Of a DNA stretch of 41,404 nt, positions 11,520 through 20,516 are shown in pieces; the first letter of the stretch is position 1, and every line of letters begins with the position of its first letter. The translations under genes were made by a program, and so were the position numbers. Under the pieces are notes generated by a model, which worked only from the letters and a program-made list of their open reading frames with translations, did not search any database and had not been told where the DNA came from. Origin of the DNA: Methylomonas rosea (GTDB lineage: Bacteria > Pseudomonadota > Gammaproteobacteria > Methylococcales > Methylomonadaceae); NCBI RefSeq assembly GCF_024505055.1, contig NZ_JANIBL010000044.1, positions 1 to 41,404 of the forward strand. Reading direction: 5' to 3'.

Positions 11520-12266
11520 ATGTGTTGGAGTGGCGAGGCATCAGCCGCGCTTGCCGTAACCGGCTTTGCGAGTACTGCTTTTTTTTATCGACGCGGCGAA
11601 TCCAAGGTCTTATGCCTGGCATTGGCCTATTTCTCGCTAATGGAATTACTACAGGCGTATACCTATTCGGTGATAGACCAATGCCTTAATCCGAACAATC
11701 AGGTTGCTACCTTTTTGGGGTATATGCACATCGCATTTCAACCGTTTTTCGTCAACGCGGTCACCATGCATTTTATCCCGGAAGCCTTACGAAAACGTAT
11801 TGCACCATTTGTCTACGCACTCTGCTTTGCCGCGGCCACTGTATTCATGATGCGGATTTATCCATTTCAATGGAGCAGTTTTTGCTTTGACCACTACTAT
11901 CAGTTTTTACCCGGCACTAAGCTCAAATTCCTAATGCCATTTTGCGGCACGGAGATTTGTTCAACATCCGGACAATGGCATATCGCCTGGGCCATACCGG
12001 CCAGCGGCAGCATTCAAATGGCTAACAGTTACGTATACGCTGCCTTTCTGATGCCCTTGCTCTACGGCTCATGGAAACTGGTGCTGTATCATTTTACAAC
12101 CGGTCCGCTGCTGGCATACTTGACGACCGACAACATGAACGAATGGGCTGCCGTATGGTGTCTTTATTCGATAGGCCTGCTGCTGCTATTAATTAAAACC
12201 CCCATACGCCAATACTTGCATGTTACTAACTGGTATGGTTGCCGCCATCCTCAGTTTTTTAAATAA
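11520..12266 (+). CDS. Multi-pass membrane protein of unknown function (MCWSGEAS type)
   Basis: A 248-aa protein with about six or seven hydrophobic segments (for example 8-22, 30-50, 62-80, 94-112, 168-188, 216-233), so it is an inner-membrane protein. The start MCWSGEASA and the cysteine-containing loop FCGTEICSTSGQWHIAW (about 141-157) look conserved; I recall an uncharacterised family (DUF5765) with this N-terminus, but could not check it. An excellent AGGAGGAATT ribosome site sets the start. The next gene is 133 bases on and probably has its own promoter. The function is unknown. Confidence 0.8.
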   Translation: MCWSGEASAALAVTGFASTAFFYRRGESKVLCLALAYFSLMELLQAYTYSVIDQCLNPNNQVATFLGYMHIAFQPFFVNAVTMHFIPEALRKRIAPFVYALCFAAATVFMMRIYPFQWSSFCFDHYYQFLPGTKLKFLMPFCGTEICSTSGQWHIAWAIPASGSIQMANSYVYAAFLMPLLYGSWKLVLYHFTTGPLLAYLTTDNMNEWAAVWCLYSIGLLLLLIKTPIRQYLHVTNWYGCRHPQFFK

Positions 12267-12299
12267 ATTGATAAATTAACGCCACATCCCTCAAGTTTG

Positions 12300-12328
12300 T
12301 TGAAGGTTCAATCCAACTAGGAAATAAT
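12300..12328 (+). promoter_or_regulatory. Candidate sigma70 promoter of the TorF-like porin gene
   Basis: TTGAAG (12300-12305), a 17-base spacer and AATAAT (12323-12328), about 70 bases ahead of the porin start. The spacing is ideal and the hexamers are fair. Confidence 0.45.
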
Positions 12329-12399
12329 GCACAAAAGGGTAGTTCTATACTGACAGTCAATCGCCGACAATACCCACATAAATCTCAAACTACCCATCC

Positions 12400-13143
12400 A
12401 TGGACTCAGATAAAATCTTCCGCAAAGGCTTGTTTGCACTCTTCTTAGGGGTTTTAGGCGTACCCTCGGTTTTACCTTACGCCCAAGCTGAATGGCATGG
12501 CGAGCTCACTTTTCTCAGCGATTACTTGCACCGGGGCTACTCCAAGAATCGCGGCAATCCTTTAGCGCAAGCGCATATCGATTATCAAGACCCCATGGGT
12601 TGGTTCGGCGGTGTGGGCGTTTCGCAAGTCAGCTTTGACGACCGCAGCTATAAAAATTACGCCGATGTGGAAATCAAACCCTATCTGGGATGGAGCCTGC
12701 CGTTAAATCACGACTGGCGTACTGAATTATCGGTAACCGGCTACCTGTTCGACGGTAAGATTTTTGGAAAGTATGCCGATTACGCCGAATTTTACGCATC
12801 CCTGCACTATCAAGACTGGCTCAGCGGAACGGTGTCCGTTGCACCTAATGCCTATCGGCGTGAGGCAACGGTACTGAATTACGAGCTCAAATATCGCCGC
12901 GACATCCTCGACAATCTGCAATTTTCAACGGGATTGGGCTATTACCAAGCCAACAAACTATTGGATGAGGATTATTTTTACTGGAACGCCGGCGTGTCTT
13001 GGTTCATCACCGCCAATCTGGCGCTAGACTTACGCTACGCTGACGTCCATCTGGACGATCATCACGAAGACATCCATCACCACGAGTTTTATCCACGCTT
13101 ACAGGACAACAAGTTTTTAATCTCCGTGACCGCCGGCTTTTAA
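12400..13143 (+). CDS. TorF-family putative outer-membrane porin
   Basis: A 247-aa protein with an N-terminal signal peptide (FALFLGVLGVPSVLPYAQA, cut near residue 30) and a run of amphipathic beta strands. The first mature strand, GELTFLSDYLHRGYSKN, is the hallmark of the TorF/gcw_chp porin-like family, whose members have strands such as YLHRGYS and DLRYADV. It ends in Phe after VTAGF, as outer-membrane beta barrels do for BAM recognition. The substrate is unknown. A His/Asp-rich loop near the end (DDHHEDIHHHE, about 223-233) might bind metal. The ribosome site is weak. Confidence 0.85.
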   Translation: MDSDKIFRKGLFALFLGVLGVPSVLPYAQAEWHGELTFLSDYLHRGYSKNRGNPLAQAHIDYQDPMGWFGGVGVSQVSFDDRSYKNYADVEIKPYLGWSLPLNHDWRTELSVTGYLFDGKIFGKYADYAEFYASLHYQDWLSGTVSVAPNAYRREATVLNYELKYRRDILDNLQFSTGLGYYQANKLLDEDYFYWNAGVSWFITANLALDLRYADVHLDDHHEDIHHHEFYPRLQDNKFLISVTAGF

Positions 13144-13231
13144 ATAAAATTTCCCGCCTTTGAACCTTCCGGCTTCGCCACGGAATACACTCGCACACCA
13201 AGCTAAAATCACAGGAACCCAGGTTTGAGCC

Positions 13232-13828
13232 ATGCTGCGTTTAGTACCTAACCTACACCGACCACCCATGCCCGAACAGCCCCAAATCGGCCCGGACGAG
13301 TACGCCTTGCTGCAACGTATCGGCGCAGGCGATACCGCCGCGTTCGAAGCTTTCTACAAAAACTACTATCCAAGGTTGTTTCGTTTCATCTTGCGCATGA
13401 CGCGCCAGCCCGAAGCTGTCGAGGAACTAATACAGGAAACCTTGCTGGTGGTTTGGGAAAAACCCCAGGGCTTCAATCATGAAAGCAAAATATCCACCTG
13501 GGTATTCGGCATTGCGTATCACAAAACCCTGAAAGCCATGGCCAAAAGTGCCCGACGTAACAACGATGTCGATATCGAAGACTTGACCGAAACCATAGGC
13601 GATCCGACTGCAAATCCTGCGAATAATTGGGAAAACGAAGATTGGTTAAACTATGCGTTGGCCACATTACCGCCGGACCAGCGCGCCGTCATCGAACTAA
13701 CCTTTTACCACGGCTTGTCTTATCAGGATGTCGCCAGAATCCTGGATTGCCCGGAAAATACTGTAAAAACCCGTATGTTTCATGCCCGCAGGAAACTGCA
13801 GGTTTTTGCCGACGCACAGGAGAAATAA
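13232..13828 (+). CDS. ECF-type RNA polymerase sigma factor
   Basis: A 198-aa sigma70-family ECF factor. Region 2 is FEAFYKNYYPRLFRFILRM ... EAVEELIQETLLVVWEKP (about 42-90) and region 4 is LPPDQRAVIELTFYHGLSYQ ... CPENTVKTRMFHARRKL (about 145-190), with regions 1.1 and 3 absent as expected. The start may instead be the second Met at 13268 (MPEQPQIG). It is followed five bases on by a zinc-finger anti-sigma gene, the usual pairing, so it is probably held inactive until that protein is removed. A GAACCTT string near 13162, upstream, resembles ECF -35 elements and might allow autoregulation, but this is weak. Confidence 0.93.
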   Translation: MLRLVPNLHRPPMPEQPQIGPDEYALLQRIGAGDTAAFEAFYKNYYPRLFRFILRMTRQPEAVEELIQETLLVVWEKPQGFNHESKISTWVFGIAYHKTLKAMAKSARRNNDVDIEDLTETIGDPTANPANNWENEDWLNYALATLPPDQRAVIELTFYHGLSYQDVARILDCPENTVKTRMFHARRKLQVFADAQEK

Positions 13829-13832
13829 GGCC

Positions 13833-14540
13833 ATGAATCCACAGATTTCCTCACCCACTAACTCCCACTCGGACATCGTGTTGTTATTGCCCTGGTACGT
13901 CAATCAAAGCCTGTCAACAAATGAACGGCAGCAGGTAGACCAACATTTAAAATACTGCCTGGTCTGTCGGCGCGAATTACAGACCTTACATAAACTCGCT
14001 GCGGCCGTGCAACAAGCGGCCGATCTGGACGTAGCCGCTGAAGCTTCTTTCGCCGGTCTGCGCGCCAAAATGCAAACAGCCAGTCAAATCCCGCGTACCA
14101 AACAGGCCAACAGCCCCCGCGTAAAGCTGAGTGGGGTAAATGTAAAGCTATTCGCCGCTCGTCACGGACTTTGGCGAATCGCCAGCAATACCGGAAAAGG
14201 CTTGGCTATTGCCGCATCACTGTTATTGGTCGCGCTACCGGCCGCAATGCAATACCTGCGCCCGGCCGATACCACAGACTATTTCACACTCTCCGCAGCC
14301 AAAACGGACGCCGGCCCGACCGGTCAGTTACGGGTAGTGTTTGCCAAGAACTTGGCGAATAAAGACATAGACGCCGCGCTTAGCCAAATTGGCGGAGTGC
14401 GGGTAGACGGACCGAACAGTGTCGGCGCTTACACGGTCAAAATCGCCACCGGCAAGCCGGATACTGACATAGCCGGCGCCTTGGCATTGCTCCGCAGTCG
14501 ACAGGATGTAATACTGGCCGAACCGATTTTACAACCGTAA
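13833..14540 (+). CDS. Zinc-finger anti-sigma factor with subtilase-propeptide-like C-terminal domain
   Basis: A 235-aa membrane anti-sigma factor. The N-terminal ZAS domain has H38-x3-C42-x2-C45 (QHLKYCLVC). One transmembrane segment lies at about 122-142 (GLAIAASLLLVALPAAM). The periplasmic part (about 165-233) reads GQLRVVFAKNL, IGGVRVDGPNSVGAYTV, ALALLRSRQDVILAEP, which follows the pattern of inhibitor-I9/fervidolysin-type propeptides of S8 proteases. The ATG at 13833 is chosen over the upstream frame start because AGGAG precedes it and the family N-terminus begins here. It sits between the sigma factor and a subtilase gene six bases downstream, suggesting that the protease or a peptide signal acts on this domain. 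That link is inference. Confidence 0.88.
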   Translation: MNPQISSPTNSHSDIVLLLPWYVNQSLSTNERQQVDQHLKYCLVCRRELQTLHKLAAAVQQAADLDVAAEASFAGLRAKMQTASQIPRTKQANSPRVKLSGVNVKLFAARHGLWRIASNTGKGLAIAASLLLVALPAAMQYLRPADTTDYFTLSAAKTDAGPTGQLRVVFAKNLANKDIDAALSQIGGVRVDGPNSVGAYTVKIATGKPDTDIAGALALLRSRQDVILAEPILQP

Positions 14541-14546
14541 TTGATC

Positions 14547-15788
14547 ATGAAATTAGTGCGCTTAAATCTGTTTATTTGCTTGCTGGGGCTGCTTAGCGCC
14601 TGCGCAACTACCAGCGATTTATCGCGGTTGGGCGACAGCAAAACTGCCGAAGAACGCCGGCTGCTGGTCACCTTTACCGACCGCAGCATTGATCGCGCGT
14701 TGCCGGCCAATACCTTGGACGGCTATCGCTTGCGGGGCCAATACGGCAACTCCGGCTGGAGCGAACATATTGCGCAGGAGCTGGCCGAGCGCCATCATCT
14801 GCAGTTCGTTGCCCAATGGCCGGTTACGACCTTGGGTGTCAGCTGCGTGGTGTACGAGGTACCGGACACCCTGCCCGTGCAACAAGCAATCGCAGAATTG
14901 CAACAGGACAGCAACGTGTCGTCCGTACAGCAAATGCATAGCTTTCAGGTACTAGGTAAGCAGACACCGCCTACTCAGGCATACAGCGACCCGTATCTGC
15001 ATTTGCAAACCGGTTTTAACGCCTTGCGGATAGCCGATCTGCACCTTACCACCACCGGCCAAGGCGTGCGTATTGCCGTCATCGATACCGGCGTGGACAT
15101 CGAACACCCGGACTTGAAAGGTCGTATTAAATACTCGGAAAACACCGCGCCGGAACCCAGCGATCACAATCTGGCCGATATTCACGGTACGGCAGTCGCC
15201 GGCGTATTATCCGCCCATCCCAACAACGGCATAGGTATTGCCGGCATCGCCCCTGAAGCGGAAATTTTGGCATTTCGAGCCTGCTGGCCGGAGAAACCCA
15301 ATTACTTGGCGGCACGTTGCAACAGTTTTACCTTGGCATTAGCCTTGAATCAGGCCATTCGCATGAATAGCCATATCATCAATTTGAGCCTGAGCGGCCC
15401 CGAAGACCCCTTAGTACAGCAACTTATTGAAAAAGCGCTGACCAAAGGCATCATTGTGGTCGCGGCTGTGCCGAGTCAAATACAAGCCGGCTGCTTTCCG
15501 GCCAACATCGCCGGTGTGATAGCCGTTGGCCAGGAAAAGAACGGCAACAACCAGCAAATCGCCGCGCCTGGCAAAGACATTCTGACGACCGTGCCGCACC
15601 AAGCCTATGACTTTATGAACGGCAGTTCCTTCGCGACGCCGCATGTAGCCGGGATGGCCGCTTTGCTGCTGCAATTGCATCCGGACTGGAAAGCGGCGGA
15701 CATCAAACGCCGGCTTGGCAACGACGCATCGACCGCCAATTTGCTCGATTCGAGTACCGCCCTTGCCTCTCCGGAGCGCGCGCACTAG
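14547..15788 (+). CDS. S8-family (subtilisin-like) serine protease, lipoprotein
   Basis: A 413-aa protein with a lipoprotein signal peptide (LLGLLSAC, lipid Cys at residue 19), so it is probably anchored on the periplasmic side or outer membrane. A propeptide-like region (about 38-135) is followed by the S8 domain with Asp180 (AVIDTGVD), His213 (DIHGTAVAG) and Ser361 (NGSSFATPHVAG). The oxyanion Asn normally found in AAAGN is not present: this stretch reads VVAAVPSQIQ (about 304-313). ATG at 14547 is chosen over a TTG six bases earlier. It follows the anti-sigma gene closely and converges with, and overlaps by four bases, the glycosyltransferase at 15785. Confidence 0.9.
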   Translation: MKLVRLNLFICLLGLLSACATTSDLSRLGDSKTAEERRLLVTFTDRSIDRALPANTLDGYRLRGQYGNSGWSEHIAQELAERHHLQFVAQWPVTTLGVSCVVYEVPDTLPVQQAIAELQQDSNVSSVQQMHSFQVLGKQTPPTQAYSDPYLHLQTGFNALRIADLHLTTTGQGVRIAVIDTGVDIEHPDLKGRIKYSENTAPEPSDHNLADIHGTAVAGVLSAHPNNGIGIAGIAPEAEILAFRACWPEKPNYLAARCNSFTLALALNQAIRMNSHIINLSLSGPEDPLVQQLIEKALTKGIIVVAAVPSQIQAGCFPANIAGVIAVGQEKNGNNQQIAAPGKDILTTVPHQAYDFMNGSSFATPHVAGMAALLLQLHPDWKAADIKRRLGNDASTANLLDSSTALASPERAH

Positions 15789-16927
15789 CCTTCATAAAAT
15801 TCACCCTCAAGAATTGCGCTTATCCGCCGACTGATTTCGGCCGCACCGTTAATGGCTAGGGTCTGTTGCGGATAAGTTCGGTTTATCGTCTCCCTGATCT
15901 TGATGCTTAGCCGTTCCGACGCTAGGTCCGTTTCCGTCAACGGCAACACAAAGCCCTTGCCGGCCAGCTTTTCAATCCGCAGACCTTGCTCGCTATTACC
16001 GGCGTAAGGATACGCCAACGCCGGCGTGCGGGTGCTGATCACATCCATCAACGTGTTGTCGCCGCCCAGGCTGATCGACAAAGCGGCAGATTGCAGATTC
16101 TCCTGAAAGTCATTCAAGAAAGACACGACCAGGACATTCGGGCTGCTGACCAGCGCCTGCAACTCGGCAATTTCGCTTGTCAAGGCTCTGGAGCTGGTGA
16201 CGACCAGAAAATGGTAATCCGGCAGCAGTGGCGCAGTTTTGATCGCCGCGCGCAACAGAGTCTTACCGATTTCACCGCCGCCCTGACTGACGATGATCAT
16301 GTTTCGTCGTATCGGCCAACTTGCCGGAGGCGGCGGACTGACGTAGCCTACATAAACCAAGCGCTCGGCAATTTCGGCAGTCAGACTAAAAGTTTCTTCG
16401 AAGCGCACGATGTCCGGATCGCCTCGCACAAATACGGTGTGAATATGCTCCAGCACCAGTTTCACCATACGCTGTTCGGCGTCCAGCGGTGCCGGCACCA
16501 GAATCTCCCGGACGAAGCAAAAAATCGGTACCGCGCCGCAGCGCTGTCTGACGGTGGCAAACAGCCCAAGAATCTCGCGTTTCAGGCGGCGCCGGCCGAA
16601 CGGGAAAAACTCGACAATCACCGCGTCGTAGGGCCAGTCTACAAATTGCTCGATTGCCGCAACACGTTCGGCCCAGACGACTTCGATGGGCTTGTCGCTA
16701 TCGGGTGCATAAAGTTCATCGGTGGCACTGTCGATTAATATCGTCGGCAAACGCAGATGCCGAAAACCCGGCAGTTCCGGCATTTGCTGTAAGCCTTGGC
16801 CACCGTGGATCAAATCCACATCGGCATAAGTCGACAACTCGCGGATGACCAGCAAGCTGCTGGTCAGATGCCCCAAACCGACCAGACTCTGGCAATAAAA
16901 CAGGATTTTGCGGCGCTTAGAATGCAT
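15785..16927 (-). CDS. GT28/MurG-like glycosyltransferase (last gene of glycan locus)
   Basis: A 380-aa GT-B fold protein. The N-terminal half begins KILFYCQSLVGLGHLTSS with the glycine-rich acceptor loop, and the C-terminal half has VSQGGGEIG (about 215) and SISLGGDNTLMDVISTRTPALAYPYAG, the nucleotide-sugar site pattern of MurG/GT28 enzymes. It has no signal peptide and should act at the cytoplasmic membrane face. I prefer ATG at 16927 to the TTG at 16936 because it matches the length of the paralogue at 19305. The gene lies 13 bases after the porin stop and converges with the S8 protease. Donor and acceptor sugars cannot be told. Confidence 0.85.
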   Translation of the reverse strand: MHSKRRKILFYCQSLVGLGHLTSSLLVIRELSTYADVDLIHGGQGLQQMPELPGFRHLRLPTILIDSATDELYAPDSDKPIEVVWAERVAAIEQFVDWPYDAVIVEFFPFGRRRLKREILGLFATVRQRCGAVPIFCFVREILVPAPLDAEQRMVKLVLEHIHTVFVRGDPDIVRFEETFSLTAEIAERLVYVGYVSPPPPASWPIRRNMIIVSQGGGEIGKTLLRAAIKTAPLLPDYHFLVVTSSRALTSEIAELQALVSSPNVLVVSFLNDFQENLQSAALSISLGGDNTLMDVISTRTPALAYPYAGNSEQGLRIEKLAGKGFVLPLTETDLASERLSIKIRETINRTYPQQTLAINGAAEISRRISAILEGEFYEG

Positions 16928-16940
16928 GGCAAGCAAGCCC

Positions 16941-18461
16941 TTAAAAGCTGTATTTGAATGTCAGGTCGAGTTGAAAGGAATTATTACCTTCCAACGCGCC
17001 AAAAGCCGGACCGGCCATAAATACCGAACCAGCAAATTGCACCTGCAAATGCTTCCACTCGTCCAGGGACAATACCAAATCGAATTCATCACCCAGCGTG
17101 CCGCTGCTGCCGTTGGGCGTGGCGCGTATTCGCGAATCGCGAATCGCCGACGACGGCGTGGCCTGTTCGTAGTGGTGGTAGAGCAAGTCGATGGAGCTTT
17201 GCTCGGAAATCGGAAAGCCCAACCCGGCGGTCATGATGTTCAAATTCGCCAATTCCGGCCGAAACAGCTCGCCGTAATAACGAAAGCGCTGGCTGCCGGA
17301 CAATTTGATTTTATTGTTGTGTATCCCTGATTGCCGATAACTGCTGTCGGTGCCGTCGTTGGGATTGGAATCGCCGGAGCCATAGGCATAACCCAAGGTC
17401 AGGTAAGGTTCCAGGAATAGATTGCTGTACCAGGTAATACCGGCGTCCATGCCCCAGGCTTCGACGTGCCTTGGGGTTTGCGCTCTGACGCGGGACACGT
17501 TGCTGTTGATGTCGGTAAAAGTCTGCGTGGTCTCTTCACCGAATACAAAGGCCGAATCCAGCCAATACCCTATCTTGCCGACATGCTCGATTTTGAATTT
17601 ACCCATCGCCCGGCCGCCTAACCAATTTAAATCGCCGTCGCTGGCGTCTTTGCGATTGGCTCGAATCACGTCGCCGGGGCGTTGGTTGTCGGAGTTATCG
17701 AATTGGCTCAAAAAGAACAAGGACAAGTTTTGCTTCGGGTCCCATTGCCAAACCACGTCGCCCATCAAACGTACTACCCGGTCGCTGACTGGATCAATGA
17801 AATCCTGATCCGACTGTTTCGAACCCAATTCCTTGGCAATCGCCAATTCGGCGAACAGCGTGTCTTCGCCAAAATACACCCGCGCCGCGTCCAGTTCGTC
17901 GTTCCACCACCATTGGCGCTTGTCGGCGATACGCTGCCGGCCCAATTGCAGACTAAACCCCGAATCCAGTATCTGATGAATGAACAGCCAGGCCTGGGTC
18001 AGTTTAATGCCGGCTTCGTATTGATCCAGCCCACTTTCGGTATAGACCTCCGGATCGTAATACACATCGGACTGCACAAAAAATGATACCGATTTTGACC
18101 ACTGGTAAAACAACTCCAGTTTCAGGTCTTGATAGACATTCGCCACATCGTCGTCACGGCGTGGGTCCAGACGCCGGTCTTCGACATAGCGCGGCTCCAG
18201 TTCGTAAGCGCCGCCGATGGTCAACGGGTGACCGAATACGTCAACCTTAAATTGGTCGGCGGGCCGTTTGTCCCCAGGATTGATACGTAGAGGTTCTTTT
18301 CTAACCGCATCGCCGTTGTCCTGACGAAAGGCATTGTCATAGGGCTTGTTCGCGGCCGCTTGCCCGTTAGTGGTCTCTGCAAGTACCGATAAACTCAGCA
18401 AGGTACCGCCGGCCAGTAATACCGTTTTTCCGGTTTTTAGTATGAAGGAATTAAAGCTCAT
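16941..18461 (-). CDS. Alginate-export-family (AlgE-like) outer-membrane porin
   Basis: A 506-aa beta-barrel protein from the chosen start, MSFNSFILK, with a signal peptide (VLLAGGTLLSLSVLA, cleavage near residue 28). The mature part shows the alginate-export pattern: FKVDVFGHPLTIGGAYELEPRY, LQDLKLELFYQW-like strands, LQLGRQRIADKRQWWWNDELDAARV (given here by LGRQRI and WWWNDELD) and a final Phe (FKYSF). AlgE-type barrels pass acidic polysaccharide through the outer membrane, so this is the probable exit channel of the locus. The frame is open to 18500, but the upstream codons overlap the deacetylase gene and have no signal-peptide sense. Confidence 0.9.
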   Translation of the reverse strand: MSFNSFILKTGKTVLLAGGTLLSLSVLAETTNGQAAANKPYDNAFRQDNGDAVRKEPLRINPGDKRPADQFKVDVFGHPLTIGGAYELEPRYVEDRRLDPRRDDDVANVYQDLKLELFYQWSKSVSFFVQSDVYYDPEVYTESGLDQYEAGIKLTQAWLFIHQILDSGFSLQLGRQRIADKRQWWWNDELDAARVYFGEDTLFAELAIAKELGSKQSDQDFIDPVSDRVVRLMGDVVWQWDPKQNLSLFFLSQFDNSDNQRPGDVIRANRKDASDGDLNWLGGRAMGKFKIEHVGKIGYWLDSAFVFGEETTQTFTDINSNVSRVRAQTPRHVEAWGMDAGITWYSNLFLEPYLTLGYAYGSGDSNPNDGTDSSYRQSGIHNNKIKLSGSQRFRYYGELFRPELANLNIMTAGLGFPISEQSSIDLLYHHYEQATPSSAIRDSRIRATPNGSSGTLGDEFDLVLSLDEWKHLQVQFAGSVFMAGPAFGALEGNNSFQLDLTFKYSF

Positions 18462-18475
18462 GAACGAAGGGCAAA

Positions 18476-19321
18476 TCAGTGGTGTGGTAAATTGAGGCAT
18501 GACCGCATAGCTGTCAGAACAGCCTGGGACTCAAGCGGAAACGAACACACCGGTGCATCAAGCGCTTTTGTGTCGTCCAAAAATTCGCGCATCAAGCGGC
18601 AGTGCGCGTTTGGATGTTCGCGGAATAGTTGCAATAAGGCTTGCAGATGCTCAAGGTCGTCTGCGTCCATCACTGCGTGGTGCAGCATAATGCCCAGTGG
18701 TTCCTGATGCTCCGGATACATCACATCTGCTATGGCTTGGCCAAGCACAAGCCAGGGTTGAGCGGATTTGACTCTGATCCCGCACCAGTCGATAGCCACC
18801 GGAATTTCCCGCAATGTTCCGGTGTTGAGCGGGGCCGCACCGCGGTTGCGCGACAGCGCTTGAAAACCCAGTTTAAGCAAGCTGTCGGCCGTGGCTTGGC
18901 TGCAACGGTTCCAGGGCGGCGTGAAAATCCTGTCCAGTGCCGACCCGAACAAGCACTCAAGTTGCTGTTTGCCAGCCAACAAATCCTTAAATTGCCGCTC
19001 TTCGCTGCGGCTGACGCCAAATTCGCATTTGCGGCCTTGGTTTTCATGGTTGGTATGGCTGTATCCATGTTGATGTAAACCCAACATAAACGGATTTCGC
19101 CGCCAACGGCCCAGCAGCGAGCCAGCAAGCAACTGGCTAAGCATTTCAGGAATCACGGCCAGATCGATGGGTATATTGCAATCTCGAAAGCACTCCAGCA
19201 ATGCATACAGCCGATCATCATCCCAACCGGCATCGTCGTCACGGAAGAAAATCTCAATTGCTTGTTCTCGGGCATCCAATGCCATACGGACAGGTCTGAG
19301 CCAATCAGCAGGCATGGGCAT
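18476..19321 (-). CDS. Polysaccharide deacetylase-like protein
   Basis: A 281-aa protein of the NodB/polysaccharide-deacetylase-like barrel fold. The expected metal-site elements are visible: FFRDDDAGW (about 25-33), HQHGYSHTNH (about 83-92) and IFTPPWNRC (about 130). A late His (MLHHAVMD, about 215) fits the catalytic base. No signal peptide is seen, so if active it works in the cytoplasm, unlike most periplasmic deacetylases such as PgaB. It overlaps the preceding glycosyltransferase by 17 bases and is 14 bases ahead of the porin start. The substrate is unknown; removal of N- or O-acetyl from a glycan intermediate is the natural guess. Confidence 0.82.
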   Translation of the reverse strand: MPMPADWLRPVRMALDAREQAIEIFFRDDDAGWDDDRLYALLECFRDCNIPIDLAVIPEMLSQLLAGSLLGRWRRNPFMLGLHQHGYSHTNHENQGRKCEFGVSRSEERQFKDLLAGKQQLECLFGSALDRIFTPPWNRCSQATADSLLKLGFQALSRNRGAAPLNTGTLREIPVAIDWCGIRVKSAQPWLVLGQAIADVMYPEHQEPLGIMLHHAVMDADDLEHLQALLQLFREHPNAHCRLMREFLDDTKALDAPVCSFPLESQAVLTAMRSCLNLPHH

Positions 19322-20516
19322 ACTCCTCTGGCCGAGATTCTGCGTTCGTGTCCCGTTTGCTTGTCAGTAATTCCTGAATCAACCGCACGGTATGGTCCGC
19401 GCCGGCCAGATCCAAGCCAGTGGGATTGGGCGCAAAATCCCTTAATTCCAAAATCTGCTCAGCCAAACGCTGGCCCGTCAGTTCCGCTGGATTCAGGTCT
19501 TTCACCAGACCCAATTGCGCTAATTTTTGCGCCCGCTGGCTTTGCTCGTCTTCCTGGCCGCGCACAAACGGCACAACCAAAGCAGGTGTGCGGGATTCGA
19601 GAATATCCATCACCGTGTTGTAGCCACATTGGCTGACCGACAGACTGTGCGCCTCTAGCAACGGCTGCATCGCCGGCACCGAGCGCAGCAAGGTGAGACC
19701 GTCCATGCCTTTGACTTGCTCAGCTAAATCCTGCCAATCAGCTTCCGGTAAAAACGGGCCGGCGACGATGGTCATGGGTAATTTTTTAAGCGCCCAATTG
19801 ATGGCATGGGCCTGAACTGCCGCCTGAAACAAGGCCGCACCGACCATGCCGCCACCAGCCGATACCAACACGCCACTGCGACAAGATTTTATTGTTGTCG
19901 TTGTGCGACGCGGCCCGACAAAACCGGTGTAAAGCAAAGGGGTTTTCAGCGGATGGCGCGGGCGGAAGCTGTCTTCCAGGCGAGCGAAACGCGGATCGGC
20001 GTGTACCAACAGTCCGTCGAAATAGCGATCCGTTATCCAACGGGCGCGTTCGTCATGCCGGCTTTGATCCTTACGGGCATTGACCATAATGTCGCGCAAA
20101 CTGCACAGCACCAGTGGCATGTCCTGTTTATCGCGGCGCGCGGCTTTTAATAGCGGCAACAACTCGCCAGCCAGTTTCTTGCGGCCGAACGGGAACAGTT
20201 CGATCAACACCACTTCCGGCCTGAGCATCGCATAGGTATCCAGTACCAGTTGCCGGCGCCTCGCCAATGATTCTTTGACGCTGTAACGGTCGTCCTGGCT
20301 ATACAGTTGATGATCTTCGCCCATACCCAGCGGCGGCAGGTTCAGCATATCCAGATCGGCAATGGCGGCCTGATGATCGGGGGCGCGGCCGCCGTTCAGA
20401 AAAGTCACCCGAAATTCGCGGCTCAAGGCATTCGCCAAAGTCATCGCCCTGACCCAATGGCCCATACCCAACGAATGTTGGCAATACAAAAGCAATCTCG
20501 GTTTGTGTTGGCTCAT
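19305..20516 (-). CDS. GT28/MurG-like glycosyltransferase
   Basis: A 403-aa GT-B protein paralogous to those at 15785 and 31074. It begins PRLLLYCQHSLGMGHWVRAMTLANAL, with the GMGH acceptor loop; the middle has VLIELFPFGRKKL, shared with the 15785 protein (VIVEFFPFGRRRL); the C-terminal half has VSAGGGMVG and SVSQCGYNTVMDILESRTPALVVPF, the donor-binding pattern of the GT28 group. No signal peptide. It overlaps the ABC transporter end by four bases and the deacetylase start by 17, so translation is coupled. The sugar specificity is unknown. Confidence 0.86.
   Translation of the reverse strand: MSQHKPRLLLYCQHSLGMGHWVRAMTLANALSREFRVTFLNGGRAPDHQAAIADLDMLNLPPLGMGEDHQLYSQDDRYSVKESLARRRQLVLDTYAMLRPEVVLIELFPFGRKKLAGELLPLLKAARRDKQDMPLVLCSLRDIMVNARKDQSRHDERARWITDRYFDGLLVHADPRFARLEDSFRPRHPLKTPLLYTGFVGPRRTTTTIKSCRSGVLVSAGGGMVGAALFQAAVQAHAINWALKKLPMTIVAGPFLPEADWQDLAEQVKGMDGLTLLRSVPAMQPLLEAHSLSVSQCGYNTVMDILESRTPALVVPFVRGQEDEQSQRAQKLAQLGLVKDLNPAELTGQRLAEQILELRDFAPNPTGLDLAGADHTVRLIQELLTSKRDTNAESRPEEYAHAC

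Noticed and set aside
15986..16738. A 250-codon plus-strand open frame opposite the glycosyltransferase
   Set aside because: Antisense shadow of the 15785 gene; no ribosome site and no protein-like pattern.
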